Source: Pseudomonas baltica
GTDB taxonomy: Bacteria > Pseudomonadota > Gammaproteobacteria > Pseudomonadales > Pseudomonadaceae
Assembly (NCBI RefSeq): GCF_031880315.1
Contig: NZ_CP134771.1
Coordinates: 3,374,501 to 3,438,500, forward strand
Direction: 5' to 3'
Length of the DNA: 64,000 bases
A program made the position numbers and the translations under genes. The first letter of the stretch is position 1. Each line of letters opens with the position of its first letter. The notes under the pieces are model-generated. The model was given only the letters and a program-made list of their open reading frames with translations. It was not told the origin of the DNA and made no database searches. Shown here one piece after another: positions 1 to 8,180 of this stretch.

Positions 1-226
1 GGTCGAGCTGATTAGGCACATTCTCGAGCAGGAACGGCTTGATCCCGTGCATACCTTGATGATTGGCGACCGCAAGCATGATTTGATCGGTGGCAAGCTC
101 AACGGCCTGGATGTGGCGGCGGTGGGGTATGGGTTTGGCAGTCGGGAAGAGCTGCAGGCCGAGCAGCCGACTTGGCATTTCGAGACGTTGGCCGAGTTGC
201 GTGGCGCGTTCCTGCAAATGCCATAG
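1..226 (+). CDS. HAD-family hydrolase, C-terminal fragment (cut by left edge)
   Basis: The reading frame enters from the left edge (first full codon at 2) and ends at TAG 224-226, giving about 74 C-terminal residues. It contains MIGDRKHDLIGG followed by a hydrophobic strand and GYGFGS. This is the HAD motif IV region (GDxxxD), in which acidic residues bind Mg2+, and the following glycine turn is typical of phosphoglycolate phosphatase/Gph-like members. The ending, with a helix over the final 20 residues, looks like a normal C-terminus. The aspartyl nucleophile and cap domain lie outside the window, so the substrate cannot be inferred. A REPIN follows directly. Confidence 0.8.
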   Translation, partial: VELIRHILEQERLDPVHTLMIGDRKHDLIGGKLNGLDVAAVGYGFGSREELQAEQPTWHFETLAELRGAFLQMP

Positions 227-242
227 GCCAGCGGCGAGCTCA

Positions 243-321
243 CGGCCCCTTCGCGAGCAGAACTCACTCCCACAGGTGAATGCGGCCAACGTGGGAGCGG
301 GCTCTGCCCGCGAAGGGGCCA
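243..321. repeat. REPIN: two REP units in inverted orientation
   Basis: Unit one, near 243-277, reads ggccccttcgcgagcag and then ctcccacag. Unit two, near 290-320, reads gtgggagcgggctctgcccg and then cgaaggggcc. They are inverted copies separated by a short spacer. It lies in the gap between two convergent genes, where it could form a large hairpin and act as a transcript end. Closely similar units recur at about a dozen other places in the window. Confidence 0.85.
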
Positions 322-327
322 TCAGCC

Positions 328-1419
328 TCAGCGCATCAATTGCTGGAGGAATGCCTTGCGCTCAGCCGCCGGCAACCCGCCCAGGCGTCTGACTTCGGCA
401 TAAAACGCCAGCCAGTTACCGTTCACCTGCTTGAACACTTGCGCAAACGCCGGCACGTACTGGTCGTACAGCCCGAACGGCAGCAACTTGGCGTTGTTCA
501 GCGGCGAATACACCCAGGCATCGAACCGCCCCTTGCCGCCCCACTGGCTCATCTTCAGGACTTCATACTGCTGGCGCAGGCGCTGAAACTCCGCCGCCTT
601 GGCGCTGCGCATGGGATCAGCGCTCAATGGCTGCGCATAGAGCTGCTGCAGGCGCGCGCGTGTCTCCAGCACCAGCTGGGTAAACTGGTCCAGCTGGCGG
701 CTCAGATCGACGTTGGCCGGCGCCAGCCCCCGCGCCACACGCCATTGTCGAGTGCCTTCCTGCTCAACGAAGGTGGCGTAGGATTCATTGAATTCGGTGT
801 CGTTCTTCACGTAGAAATTCTGATGGGCCAGCTCGTGGAAAATCAGCGTGGCGAGGCGCTCATCGCCCCAGGTCATCATCGAGCTGATGATGGGGTCATC
901 GAACCAGCCCAAGGTCGAATAGGCCTCTACGCCCCCCACATAGACATCCATGCCCTGCTGGCGCTGTAACGCCGCCGCCCCTCGAGCCGCGCCCTGGCTG
1001 TAATACCCGCGGTACGCCACGCAGCCGGCAATAGGGAAGCAGTGGGTTTGCGGATTGAGGGAAAACTCCGCCGTCGCGAACACGTTCCACACCACTGACG
1101 GTCTATGGATATCAACATACAACCGATAGCTGCGGTTATCCGGCAGATGCAGGTGCTGGCTGGCGAAATCCCGCGCCGCCTGAGAGCGCTCGAGGCGCGC
1201 GCGCAACCTGGCGTCGGTGGCTGGATCAGCGATGACGGCGGTCACCGGCTGCCGCCCGCGCAGTAGCTGCCACTGGCCGTCCGCCAGCTGCCCGTAATAG
1301 CTCAGGGTGGAGCAACCACTGAGCAGCCCGAGGAGCGCCAAGGGAACCAACACCCGAAAAAAACGGTCGAGTGAGCCAAGGTTTGAGCGTACCAACGAAA
1401 AAAATCCCATCTGCGCCAT
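328..1419 (-). CDS. Lipoprotein zinc aminopeptidase-like protein (HELAH motif)
   Basis: This 363-residue protein has a hydrophobic N-terminal segment ending in the lipobox LLSGC (Cys36), so it should be a lipid-anchored envelope protein. HELAH at residues 195-199 is the HExxH zinc-binding motif, and NESYATF about 15 residues later could supply the third, glutamate ligand of a gluzincin. This arrangement fits the family annotated as putative aminopeptidase (Pfam Aminopep, PF10023). The ATG at 1419 precedes a fairly long n-region, so the true start could be a little downstream. No partner gene is evident; neighbours are REP elements and two small lipoproteins on the other strand. The substrate is unknown. 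Confidence 0.82.
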   Translation of the reverse strand: MAQMGFFSLVRSNLGSLDRFFRVLVPLALLGLLSGCSTLSYYGQLADGQWQLLRGRQPVTAVIADPATDARLRARLERSQAARDFASQHLHLPDNRSYRLYVDIHRPSVVWNVFATAEFSLNPQTHCFPIAGCVAYRGYYSQGAARGAAALQRQQGMDVYVGGVEAYSTLGWFDDPIISSMMTWGDERLATLIFHELAHQNFYVKNDTEFNESYATFVEQEGTRQWRVARGLAPANVDLSRQLDQFTQLVLETRARLQQLYAQPLSADPMRSAKAAEFQRLRQQYEVLKMSQWGGKGRFDAWVYSPLNNAKLLPFGLYDQYVPAFAQVFKQVNGNWLAFYAEVRRLGGLPAAERKAFLQQLMR

Positions 1420-1513
1420 CGGTTGTCCTGCCCTATGTACAAAATCCGTCCGAGTTGTCAGTCACGACGCTATAGGCGGGCAGGGCACCATGTTGCCTCT
1501 TCGGAGTTTTGCC

Positions 1514-1930
1514 ATGCGTGAAATATTGTTCGTCTGTACGGTGATGGCCATGCTGTCCGGCTGCAGCACCCTGCCCGATCCCGATCCTAACCAAGCCTGG
1601 ATCGACCTGCACCCCAAGGCAGACACCTCGCTGCGTGCTGAACAAGTGGACGCCCATGACTGGACCGACAAACGTTATTTCGAAGTACAACCCGGCAGCC
1701 ATGAACTCAAAGTACGCTATCAGTTTGCCGTCGATCCCACCAATATTGGCCCCAACAGCGAAACCCTGTGGCGCGACTGCCAGTTGAGCCTGAACTTCAA
1801 GACCTTCAATGCGGGCGAGCGCTATGAGCTGGAAGCCGGCAGCCTGGGCTTTCAGCCGTGGGCGAAACTCTATGACCAGCAGCGCAAGGTAGTTGGCCAA
1901 GCCAAACCGGCCGGCTGCCAGAGCGCTTGA
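1514..1930 (+). CDS. Small lipoprotein, paralogue of the next gene
   Basis: A 138-residue protein. The start at 1514 (MREILFVCTVMAMLSGC) is preferred over the ATG at 1490 because a CGGAG ribosome-binding site lies 7-8 bases before it and translation then begins at the signal peptide. Lipobox MLSGC predicts acylation at the Cys. The mature part begins with a Pro/Asp-rich linker, then QAWIDLH, a stretch including DGYF-type strands and a C-terminal GERYELEAG segment. The shared AWIDL and RYxLE motifs and equal size make it a paralogue of the gene at 2071. Function unknown; no catalytic motif seen. Confidence 0.8.
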   Translation: MREILFVCTVMAMLSGCSTLPDPDPNQAWIDLHPKADTSLRAEQVDAHDWTDKRYFEVQPGSHELKVRYQFAVDPTNIGPNSETLWRDCQLSLNFKTFNAGERYELEAGSLGFQPWAKLYDQQRKVVGQAKPAGCQSA

Positions 1931-2070
1931 GGTAGCGGGGAGACTAAGCCTAGGTTAAGCGCAAGAGGTGCAGCGATGCTGTGGCCTGCTAGCGAGCAGC
2001 GCCCGCTACCACAGGAGGGTCGTGGGGCTTGAGCGGTGATATGCTTCGTACATCACCCGCGGAGTCCGCC

Positions 2071-2481
2071 ATGCGCCACCTGCTTCCCCTGTCACTGGTC
2101 AGCTTGCTGAGCGCTTGCACGTTACCGCCGCTGCCGCCCGAAAATCCGCAAATGGCCTGGATCGACCTCTACACCCAGACCGGCCGACTGGTCATGGCCG
2201 AACGCTTGGACGGCAAACGCCTGGATGACGGCCGTTACTTTCAGGTCACCCCTGGGCCGCACACCTTGCTGATTCGCTTCGATTACGAGGTCACCTGGGG
2301 GGCGAGATGGAACGATCCGCAATACCGCACCTGCTACATGCGCGTGGAGTATCCGGACTTCAAGGCCGGTCAACGGTATCGTCTGGAAGGATGGGTGCTG
2401 GGGATTTCGCCTGAGGCAAGGCTGCACGACGCCAGTGGCGCTATCGTCGGTGACGACAATCAGCAAAGCTGTCTGTACTGA
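2071..2481 (+). CDS. Small lipoprotein, paralogue of the previous gene
   Basis: A 136-residue protein starting at ATG 2071 with GGAG six to nine bases upstream (2061-2064). The signal peptide ends in the lipobox LLSAC, followed by a proline-rich linker. The mature domain shows MAWIDLY, GRYFQVTPGPHTLLIRFDYEV, a conserved Cys (YRTCYM) and GQRYRLEGW, the same order of motifs as in the lipoprotein at 1514, including one Cys in the middle and one near the C-terminus. These Cys residues may form a disulfide in the periplasm. Both genes point the same way but have a 140-base gap. Function is not known. Confidence 0.8.
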   Translation: MRHLLPLSLVSLLSACTLPPLPPENPQMAWIDLYTQTGRLVMAERLDGKRLDDGRYFQVTPGPHTLLIRFDYEVTWGARWNDPQYRTCYMRVEYPDFKAGQRYRLEGWVLGISPEARLHDASGAIVGDDNQQSCLY

Positions 2482-2519
2482 CTGCAGCGGCTACAGGGCC
2501 TGGCCGCCGCGCTACAGGG

Positions 2520-2750
2520 TCAGCGATCGTTCTTCTGGTAGATGATCTTCATGCGGCCAAAGTTGCAGGACCCGACGATCATCGCCGGATCCTGGCTCTT
2601 GGCTTCTTCGGCGGAGATGATCTCCAACGTATAAGACGTCACGCCTTGCGCCTGGATCTTGGCCTCGATCTCGGCCTTCAAATCCTCGCACGCCTTGGGC
2701 GCCGCCAGCGCGTTGCCGGCCACGATCATCAACCCGAGCGCCAACCACAC
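2520..2750 (-). CDS. DUF1161 periplasmic protein with REP-altered start
   Basis: From GTG 2750 the product is about 76 residues: a signal peptide (VWLALGLMIVAGNALA), then ACEDLKAEIEAKIQAQG, a strand-rich centre and VGSCNFGRMKIIYQK. The two Cys residues and the xxC(E/D)DLKxEIxAKI opening match DUF1161, also seen at 4752-4976. The usual short MK/MR n-region is missing: a REP unit ends within a few bases of this GTG. The frame stays open upstream to 2948 through the REP pair, but that part looks non-coding. Translation may start at this GTG or be impaired. The function of DUF1161 proteins is not established. Confidence 0.7.
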   Translation of the reverse strand: MWLALGLMIVAGNALAAPKACEDLKAEIEAKIQAQGVTSYTLEIISAEEAKSQDPAMIVGSCNFGRMKIIYQKNDR

Positions 2751-2754
2751 CCGC

Positions 2755-2877
2755 CTGTGGGAGCGGGCTGAGCCCGCGCAGAGGCCACCACGAACAACCG
2801 AACGCTCGGCTAGCGTGACTGGGCCTCGCGCCACACCGAGGTGTTCGCTTCGTGGGCGGGACCCACTCCCACAGGTA
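2755..2877. repeat. REPIN abutting the DUF1161 gene start
   Basis: One REP unit at about 2755-2786 (ctgtgggagcgggctgagcc) and an inverted, slightly diverged unit at about 2845-2876 (cgggacccactcccacag) enclose about 60 bases. The first unit runs into the 5' end of the DUF1161 gene on the minus strand; the second ends just before the osmC-like stop codon at 2888. The element therefore occupies nearly the whole space between these two genes. Confidence 0.85.
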
Positions 2878-2887
2878 GGCTCATTTA

Positions 2888-3313
2888 TCACAGCAGTGTT
2901 GCATCCAGGCTGATCTCGGCACCCTTGAGCACCTTGGATACTGGGCAACCCGCCTTGGCCTTGTTGGCCAGCTCAAGGAACTGCTCTTGCGTAGCGCCTG
3001 GCACTTTAGCCTTGAGAATCAGGTGCACAGCAGTGATGGCGAAACCATCTGCCTGCTTGTCCAACGTCACTTCAGCGGTCGTGTCGATACGTTCTGGAGT
3101 CAGATTTGCCTCGCCCAGAATCATCGACAGCGCCATCGAGAAGCAGCCCGCATGAGCGGCGCCGATCAATTCTTCCGGATTGGTACCGGGCACGCCTTCG
3201 AAGCGTGTATTGAAACCATAGGGAGTGTTGCGCAGCGCGCCGCTTTCCGTAGAAATCTGGCCTTTGCCCTGCTTCAGATCACCTTCCCAAATTGCCGATG
3301 CTGTCTTTTTCAT
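2888..3313 (-). CDS. osmC: OsmC-family peroxiredoxin
   Basis: A 141-residue protein that matches OsmC/Ohr-family thiol peroxidases in full length. The two redox cysteines are in HAGCFSMALS and KAGCPVSK, and the N-terminal MKKTASAIWEGDLKQGKGQ with TRFEGVPGTNPEELIGAAHA is typical of the OsmC branch rather than Ohr. Such enzymes reduce organic hydroperoxides in the cytoplasm using the peroxidatic Cys. GGAGG lies close upstream of the ATG. The gene stands alone, with an imperfect palindrome about 40 bases before its start that may be an operator. In enterobacteria osmC is stress-induced; regulation here is not shown. Confidence 0.92.
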   Translation of the reverse strand: MKKTASAIWEGDLKQGKGQISTESGALRNTPYGFNTRFEGVPGTNPEELIGAAHAGCFSMALSMILGEANLTPERIDTTAEVTLDKQADGFAITAVHLILKAKVPGATQEQFLELANKAKAGCPVSKVLKGAEISLDATLL

Positions 3314-3350
3314 GAAAACCTCCGTAAGGGTCGCACTCGAAAATAAGTAC

Positions 3351-3374
3351 CGTCACCCCTATTCAGAGGTGACG
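3351..3374. promoter_or_regulatory. Imperfect palindrome upstream of osmC-like gene
   Basis: CGTCACC and GGTGACG form perfect 7-base arms around a 10-base centre at 3351-3374. It lies 38-61 bases before the osmC start, where a promoter or operator is expected. No poly-T run follows, so it is not a typical terminator. The regulator is unknown. Confidence 0.4.
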
Positions 3375-3527
3375 CTCGTCAGCAAGTTCAGACCGATTGC
3401 AAAGCAGGTATTGAATTAGGTGGATATGCCCATATCATGAACCCACGCCTGTGACGCGATGATCACACGGTCATGCGCCCTGGCAACTGTCGGGGTGCAT
3501 CGACCCAGCAGAGGATGTTCAAGCCTT

Positions 3528-4529
3528 ATGAAACGACTCGCCGATATCAAGATTTCCACCCTCGACCTGGTGCCCGTGCGCGCCGACAAGGGCGCGGCGC
3601 AATCGCTGCGCAACTCGCTGGACCTGGCGCAACACGTCGAGCGCCTCGGCTACAACCGCTTCTGGGTGGCCGAACACCACAACATGGACGGCATCGCCAG
3701 CTCGGCCACCTCGGTGTTGCTGGGATATCTGGCCGGCGGCACCTCGACCATCCGCGTCGGTAGCGGCGGGGTGATGCTGCCCAACCACGCGCCGCTGGTG
3801 ATCGCCGAACAGTTCGGCACGCTCGAAAGCCTGTATCCGGGCCGGATCGACCTGGGCCTGGGCCGCGCGCCTGGTTCGGACCAGATGACCGCCCGCGCCT
3901 TGCGCCGCGAGCGCTCCGGCAGCTCCGACGACTTTCCTGATGACGTCGCCGAACTGATCGAATACCTGGGCCCGCGCTTCCCCGAGCAAAAGGTCATCGC
4001 CGTACCGGGCAGTGATACCAACATCCCCATCTGGCTGCTGGGCTCAAGCCTGTTCAGCGCCCAGCTGGCAGGCATGCGCGGTTTGCCCTATGCCTTCGCC
4101 TCGCACTTCGCACCGCGCTACATGCACGAGGCGATCCGCGTGTATCGCAACCACTTCCAGCCTTCCGCCGTGCTCGATGAGCCCTACGTGATGCTCGGAG
4201 TGCCGTTGGTGGTGGCCGAGACGGACGAGCGCGCGGAATATCTGGCGACGTCAGTGTACCGGCGCATCCTCAACCTCATGCGCGGCAAGAGCTTGATGCA
4301 ACAGCCACCGGTGGAATCGATGGAAGGCCTGTGGTTGCCCCACGAGCGCGAGGCGGTAGGGGACTTCCTCGGCCTGGCGATGATCGGCAGCGCGGCCAAG
4401 GTTCGCGCCAAGCTGGAAGTATTGGTCGAGCAGACTCAGGCAGACGAACTGATCTTTACCTGCGATCTGTACGAACACGCCGACCGGATTCGCTCGTTCG
4501 AGTTGCTGGCGCAGGCGGTCAGGGGCTGA
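3528..4529 (+). CDS. LLM-class flavin-dependent monooxygenase
   Basis: From ATG 3528 the product is 333 residues, [17 protein letters not shown] onward. It has the bacterial luciferase-like pattern: a [10 protein letters not shown] segment near residue 45, [22 protein letters not shown], and [11 protein letters not shown], which line the flavin pocket in this family. It belongs to the single-subunit branch often annotated as YhbW/MsnO8-like. Enzymes of this class use reduced FMN to oxidise small molecules; the substrate cannot be inferred. The upstream in-frame extension to 3459 lacks family similarity. No linked flavin reductase gene is present nearby; a REP triplet follows. Confidence 0.88.
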   Translation: MKRLADIKISTLDLVPVRADKGAAQSLRNSLDLAQHVERLGYNRFWVAEHHNMDGIASSATSVLLGYLAGGTSTIRVGSGGVMLPNHAPLVIAEQFGTLESLYPGRIDLGLGRAPGSDQMTARALRRERSGSSDDFPDDVAELIEYLGPRFPEQKVIAVPGSDTNIPIWLLGSSLFSAQLAGMRGLPYAFASHFAPRYMHEAIRVYRNHFQPSAVLDEPYVMLGVPLVVAETDERAEYLATSVYRRILNLMRGKSLMQQPPVESMEGLWLPHEREAVGDFLGLAMIGSAAKVRAKLEVLVEQTQADELIFTCDLYEHADRIRSFELLAQAVRG

Positions 4530-4544
4530 AATATGGCCATGCAG

Positions 4545-4677
4545 GGCCGGCCTCTTCGCGGGCAAGCCTTGCTCCCACAGGGGTACGACTCAGGATCGGT
4601 CACTGTGTGGAAGCAAGGATTGCCCCCACAGGGGTACGACTTCTCTGTGGGAGCAAGGCTTGCCCGCGAAAGGGCCC
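4545..4677. repeat. Cluster of three REP units
   Basis: Units lie near 4547-4583 (cctcttcgcgggcaagcctt then gctcccacagg), 4602-4633 (diverged, gtggaagcaaggattgcccc) and 4645-4676 (ctgtgggagcaaggcttgcc then cgcgaaagggcc). The first and third are inverted with respect to each other. The spacers share the short sequence ggggtacgac, suggesting local duplication. Confidence 0.85.
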
Positions 4678-4710
4678 CTGAGCCATCCATATTCCAGCAC
4701 CTCACACAGC

Positions 4711-4737
4711 AAAAAGCCGGCATCCAAGCCGGTTTTT
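4711..4737. terminator. Rho-independent terminator for the DUF1161 gene
   Basis: An inverted repeat with GCCGG/CCGGC arms, flanked by A5 on one side and T5 on the other, so it can work on either strand. It is 15 bases beyond the stop codon of the minus-strand DUF1161 gene. Confidence 0.8.
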
Positions 4738-4751
4738 CTGCATCTGAATCA

Positions 4752-4976
4752 TCAGCCTTTCTTGTACACGATCTCTTTGCTGCCTGCCTCGCAAGTCCCG
4801 ACCACTTTGGCATCCGCGCCTGCGCCCTTGGCGACTACGTCAAGCGAGTACCCCGACGCACCTTTGGCCTTGATCTTGGCATCGATCTCGCCCTTGAGGT
4901 CGTCACACGACTTGCCTGCCGCAAATGCGCCACTGGCAATACTCAACAAACTTACCGCCAACAGAAACTTCTTCAT
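4752..4976 (-). CDS. DUF1161 small periplasmic protein
   Basis: A 74-residue protein with a clear signal peptide, MKKFLLAVSLLSIASGAFA, likely cleaved after AFA. The mature part AGKSCDDLKGEIDAKIKAKG, VVGTCEAGSKEIVYKKG has the two-Cys pattern of DUF1161; the Cys pair probably forms a disulfide in the periplasm. It is a paralogue of the product at 2520-2750 but with an intact signal peptide. A good terminator follows, and the gene looks monocistronic. No molecular function is established for the family. Confidence 0.88.
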   Translation of the reverse strand: MKKFLLAVSLLSIASGAFAAGKSCDDLKGEIDAKIKAKGASGYSLDVVAKGAGADAKVVGTCEAGSKEIVYKKG

Positions 4977-5109
4977 CGGTCACATTCCCTGGTCGGATCA
5001 AACAATAAAATGGGCGCCTCCCGAATTTGGTCAGCGCCCGCTACTTGTAGCCGAATAAACCCACCTCAGCCAGCCCGAAATATCGGGCGCTGATGTAGGG
5101 AATTTCCGA

Positions 5110-5325
5110 TCAGCTGTGCTCGATGCGGAAGCCGACCTTCAACGTCACCTGAAAGTGCGCCGCGCGCCCAGCCTCGATGTGGCCTCGGGTCTCGGTAACT
5201 TCGAACCATTCCAGGTTTTTCAGGCTCTTGCTGGCCTCGGCCAGGGCATTGTTGATCGCATCTTCGATGCTGGTCGGCGAGGAGCCGACGAGTTCGATCT
5301 TCTTGTACGTGTGATGGTCACTCAT
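5110..5325 (-). CDS. Dodecin (flavin-binding dodecamer subunit)
   Basis: A 71-residue protein. The start ATG 5325 ([14 protein letters not shown]) has AGGGAG 8-15 bases upstream, so the longer frame to 5415 is unlikely. The sequence follows the dodecin fold, beta-alpha-beta-beta: [40 protein letters not shown], and [11 protein letters not shown]. The Trp in NLEWFEV is the conserved aromatic residue that stacks on flavin. Dodecins store or buffer FMN/riboflavin as hollow dodecamers in the cytoplasm. It is divergent from the DUF883 gene at 5480. Confidence 0.93.
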   Translation of the reverse strand: MSDHHTYKKIELVGSSPTSIEDAINNALAEASKSLKNLEWFEVTETRGHIEAGRAAHFQVTLKVGFRIEHS

Positions 5326-5479
5326 GGTGGTTCTCCCTAGTGGTCTGATTTCAGCGTGACAGCGCTGTGGTCTTGTACATCTGTGGGGAAATACACGGGA
5401 AAAGTTCACCCGCACTGCACTTTCTGCACAGCGCGCAGTCGGAAACTACACCGCAACTCATCCCCAAGGAGAAGTCACC

Positions 5480-5803
5480 ATGGCCAATACTTCGTTACGC
5501 AAAGCCTCGCTGCAGAGCATGGAAGCCGAAATCGAAAGCCTGCTCAAGTCACTGGAGAGCCTGAAGGAGGACGCGTCCGGAGAGTCGTTGAAAACCCTCA
5601 AGGCGCTCAAGGCCAATGCCGAGAATGCCCTCAAGCACTCGCGTCATCTGCTCAGCGATGTCTATGAAGAAGTGAAAGTCAAAACCCGCGAAACCAGCGT
5701 CGCCACCCGCGACTACGCTCAGGAACACCCGTGGACCACCGCTGGTGTGGCCGTCGGCGCGCTCGGCCTGTTGGCTGCGTACCTGATCACCAAGCGTGAC
5801 TGA
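5480..5803 (+). CDS. DUF883 (ElaB/YqjD-like) membrane-anchored protein
   Basis: A 107-residue protein with AAGGAG 8 bases before its ATG. Residues 1-75 are strongly helical and rich in Glu, Lys and Leu, followed by QEHPWTTAGVAVGALGLLAAYLI, a single C-terminal membrane segment, and the positively charged end TKRD. This is the ElaB/YqjD/YgaM family pattern; in E. coli YqjD is an inner-membrane protein that binds stationary-phase ribosomes through its N-terminal part. Function here is inferred from the family only. The gene is alone and followed by a degenerate REPIN. Confidence 0.9.
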   Translation: MANTSLRKASLQSMEAEIESLLKSLESLKEDASGESLKTLKALKANAENALKHSRHLLSDVYEEVKVKTRETSVATRDYAQEHPWTTAGVAVGALGLLAAYLITKRD

Positions 5804-5839
5804 ATTCGGTAATACGCCGTACCCGTGACGATGCTTTCA

Positions 5840-5928
5840 GGGCCCGGTCGCGAGCAAGCTTTGTTCCCGCGCTGCAAATAGTTACAGCAGCGAGCAACTG
5901 CAGGAGCACGGCTTGCCCGCGAAGGCGT
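5840..5928. repeat. Degenerate REPIN
   Basis: Two diverged REP units, near 5840-5873 (ggtcgcgagcaagctttgtt) and 5901-5928 (gagcacggcttgcccgcgaa), in inverted orientation. They lie between the convergent DUF883 and trpI genes. Confidence 0.7.
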
Positions 5929-5936
5929 CTCAGGCA

Positions 5937-6833
5937 TCACACGGGCTGGCGCTGCAACTCGGCTTTGAGCCACTGCGCCAGTTGCTGCGCGCGCCCATCT
6001 GCGGCGCGCCGCGGCACCCACAAGGCCAGGCGAGCTGGGGTTTCAGTAAATCCCCAAGGCGCTGCCAGCCGACCTGCATTCAAGTCGTCCGCCACCAATG
6101 GCTCGGGCGCGATCGCGATCCCCAGTCCGGCGACCGCCGCTTCCAGCAAATAATACAGATGCTCGAACGCTTGCCCGTAACGCAGAGCGTCGACCGCTAT
6201 GCCATTTTGCTGCGCCCAACTGGGCCATGCCTGCAACCGCGAGGTGGTCTGCAGCAGCGTCTCGTACTGCAACGCGCTGACCGGTGCCCCGTGCAGCCGT
6301 TCGAAGCCGACGAAGCGCGGGCTGACTACCGGGCCGATACGCTCGCTGGCCAGCTCGAATATCTGCATGTCCGCGGGCCACGGCGGCTCGGCGAACACCA
6401 GCAAGGCGTCGAGCCCGGGCCGGCGCGGATCGAGATCACCTTCGCCGGCAGACAGGTGCAGGCGCAGATCCGGCAAGTCAGCATTCAAGCGCCCCAGCCG
6501 CGGAATGAACCAGCGTGCCAACAGGCTGCCGGAACAGCCCAGCACAAATGGCGCGTCGGCACTGCCTTGGCTGATCTCGCTGCATACGCCGCGCAAACGC
6601 TCGAACGCATCGCTGCTGGCGTCACGTAAGCGCACACCGGCATCTGTGAGTTTAACGCCGCGCCCATCCTTGCTGAACAAGGCCACGCCCAGATGCTCTT
6701 CAAGCACCTTGATCTGGCGGCTGACGGCGCCATGGGTCACATGCAACTGTTCACCCGCCAGGCTGACGCTGTTCAGCCGGGCGGCGGCTTCGAAGGCCCG
6801 CAGGGCATTCAGAGGGGGGAGGTCACGGCTCAT
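5937..6833 (-). CDS. trpI: TrpI, LysR-type activator of trpBA
   Basis: From ATG 6833 ([20 protein letters not shown]) the product is 298 residues. The N-terminal winged helix-turn-helix contains [25 protein letters not shown], followed by a LysR substrate domain. Position and orientation, divergent from trpB, match trpI of P. aeruginosa and P. putida, whose product activates trpBA in response to indoleglycerol phosphate. The in-frame extension to 6884 would start translation inside the intergenic control region and is not preferred. Effector recognition is inferred from the orthologue. Confidence 0.94.
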   Translation of the reverse strand: MSRDLPPLNALRAFEAAARLNSVSLAGEQLHVTHGAVSRQIKVLEEHLGVALFSKDGRGVKLTDAGVRLRDASSDAFERLRGVCSEISQGSADAPFVLGCSGSLLARWFIPRLGRLNADLPDLRLHLSAGEGDLDPRRPGLDALLVFAEPPWPADMQIFELASERIGPVVSPRFVGFERLHGAPVSALQYETLLQTTSRLQAWPSWAQQNGIAVDALRYGQAFEHLYYLLEAAVAGLGIAIAPEPLVADDLNAGRLAAPWGFTETPARLALWVPRRAADGRAQQLAQWLKAELQRQPV

Positions 6834-6959
6834 GATGATATGTGAGGTTTCCTGACAGGTTGCGGCAATCTTATCGGTTTTCATCTGCTCGCGGGGTGAC
6901 TACAGTTATTCCCATCGACATTTGATGTCCAACCTCTTTCTTGATCACTGGAGCGTTCC
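6834..6959. promoter_or_regulatory. Divergent trpI-trpBA control region
   Basis: These 126 bases separate the two divergent starts and must hold both promoters and the TrpI operators known from the genus. A short inverted element, gacatttgatgtc (6916-6928), lies about 30 bases before the trpB ATG. GGAG is present 6-10 bases before trpB. I did not identify the two TrpI sites base by base. Confidence 0.55.
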
Positions 6960-8180
6960 ATGACCCAGAGCAATTTGCGCAACGGCCCCGACGCCAACGG
7001 CCTGTTCGGTGCATTCGGCGGCCGCTACGTAGCCGAAACCCTGATGCCACTGGTGCTGGACCTGGCCCGCGAATACGAGGCGGCCAAGGTCGATCCTGAA
7101 TTCCTCGAGCAGCTGGCGTATTTTCAGCGCGACTATATCGGCCGTCCGAACCCCCTGTACTTCGCCGAACGCCTGACCGAGCACCTGGGTGGCGCGAAAA
7201 TCTTCTTCAAACGTGAAGAACTCAACCACACCGGCGCCCACAAGGTGAACAACTGCATCGGCCAGGTGCTGTTGGCCAAGCGCATGGGCAAAAAACGCCT
7301 GATCGCCGAAACCGGCGCCGGCATGCACGGCGTGGCCACCGCCACCGTCGCCGCGCGTTTCGGCCTGCCTTGCGTGATCTACATGGGCGCCACCGACATC
7401 GAGCGCCAGCAGGCCAACGTGTTCCGCATGAAGCTGCTGGGCGCCGAGATCGTCCCGGTCACCTCTGGCACCGGCACCCTCAAGGACGCCATGAACGACG
7501 CCCTGCGTGACTGGGTCACCAACGTCGAAGACACCTTCTACCTGATCGGCACCGTCGCCGGCCCGCACCCTTACCCGGCCATGGTTCGCGACTTCCAATC
7601 GATCATCGGCAAGGAAACCAAAGAGCAGATGCAGGAGAAGGAAGGCCGTCTGCCCGACAGCCTGATCGCCTGCGTGGGCGGTGGCTCGAACGCCATGGGC
7701 CTGTTCCACCCGTTCCTGGATGACACCAGCGTCGAAATCATCGGCGTCGAAGCCGCCGGCCACGGCGTCGACTCCGGCAAACACGCGGCCAGCCTGAACG
7801 GTGGCGTGCCGGGCGTACTGCACGGCAACCGCACCTACCTGCTGCAGGACGACGACGGCCAGATCACCGACGCCCACTCGATCTCCGCCGGCCTCGATTA
7901 CCCGGGCATCGGCCCCGAGCACGCCTGGTTGCATGAGATCAAGCGCGTCAACTACACCAGCATCACCGACGACGAAGCCCTGGCCGCATTCCACACCAGC
8001 TGCCGCCTGGAAGGCATCATCCCGGCGCTGGAAACCGCTCACGCTCTGGCCGAAGTGATCAAGCGCGCGCCGACCCTGCCCAAGGACCACCTCATGGTCG
8101 TGTGCCTGTCGGGCCGTGGCGACAAGGACATGCAAACCGTCATGAACCACATGGCCGCTACCCAGGAGAAATCGGTATGA
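6960..8180 (+). CDS. trpB: Tryptophan synthase beta chain
   Basis: This 406-residue enzyme condenses indole with L-serine to make L-tryptophan using [18 protein letters not shown] carries the PLP-binding lysine (Lys95), AETGAGMHG the catalytic surroundings, and VGGGSNAMG the phosphate-binding loop; all are intact. The sequence is collinear with family members end to end. The stop codon overlaps the trpA start in ATGA (8177-8180), so translational coupling of the two subunits is likely. Expression is expected to depend on TrpI. Confidence 0.98.
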   Translation: MTQSNLRNGPDANGLFGAFGGRYVAETLMPLVLDLAREYEAAKVDPEFLEQLAYFQRDYIGRPNPLYFAERLTEHLGGAKIFFKREELNHTGAHKVNNCIGQVLLAKRMGKKRLIAETGAGMHGVATATVAARFGLPCVIYMGATDIERQQANVFRMKLLGAEIVPVTSGTGTLKDAMNDALRDWVTNVEDTFYLIGTVAGPHPYPAMVRDFQSIIGKETKEQMQEKEGRLPDSLIACVGGGSNAMGLFHPFLDDTSVEIIGVEAAGHGVDSGKHAASLNGGVPGVLHGNRTYLLQDDDGQITDAHSISAGLDYPGIGPEHAWLHEIKRVNYTSITDDEALAAFHTSCRLEGIIPALETAHALAEVIKRAPTLPKDHLMVVCLSGRGDKDMQTVMNHMAATQEKSV

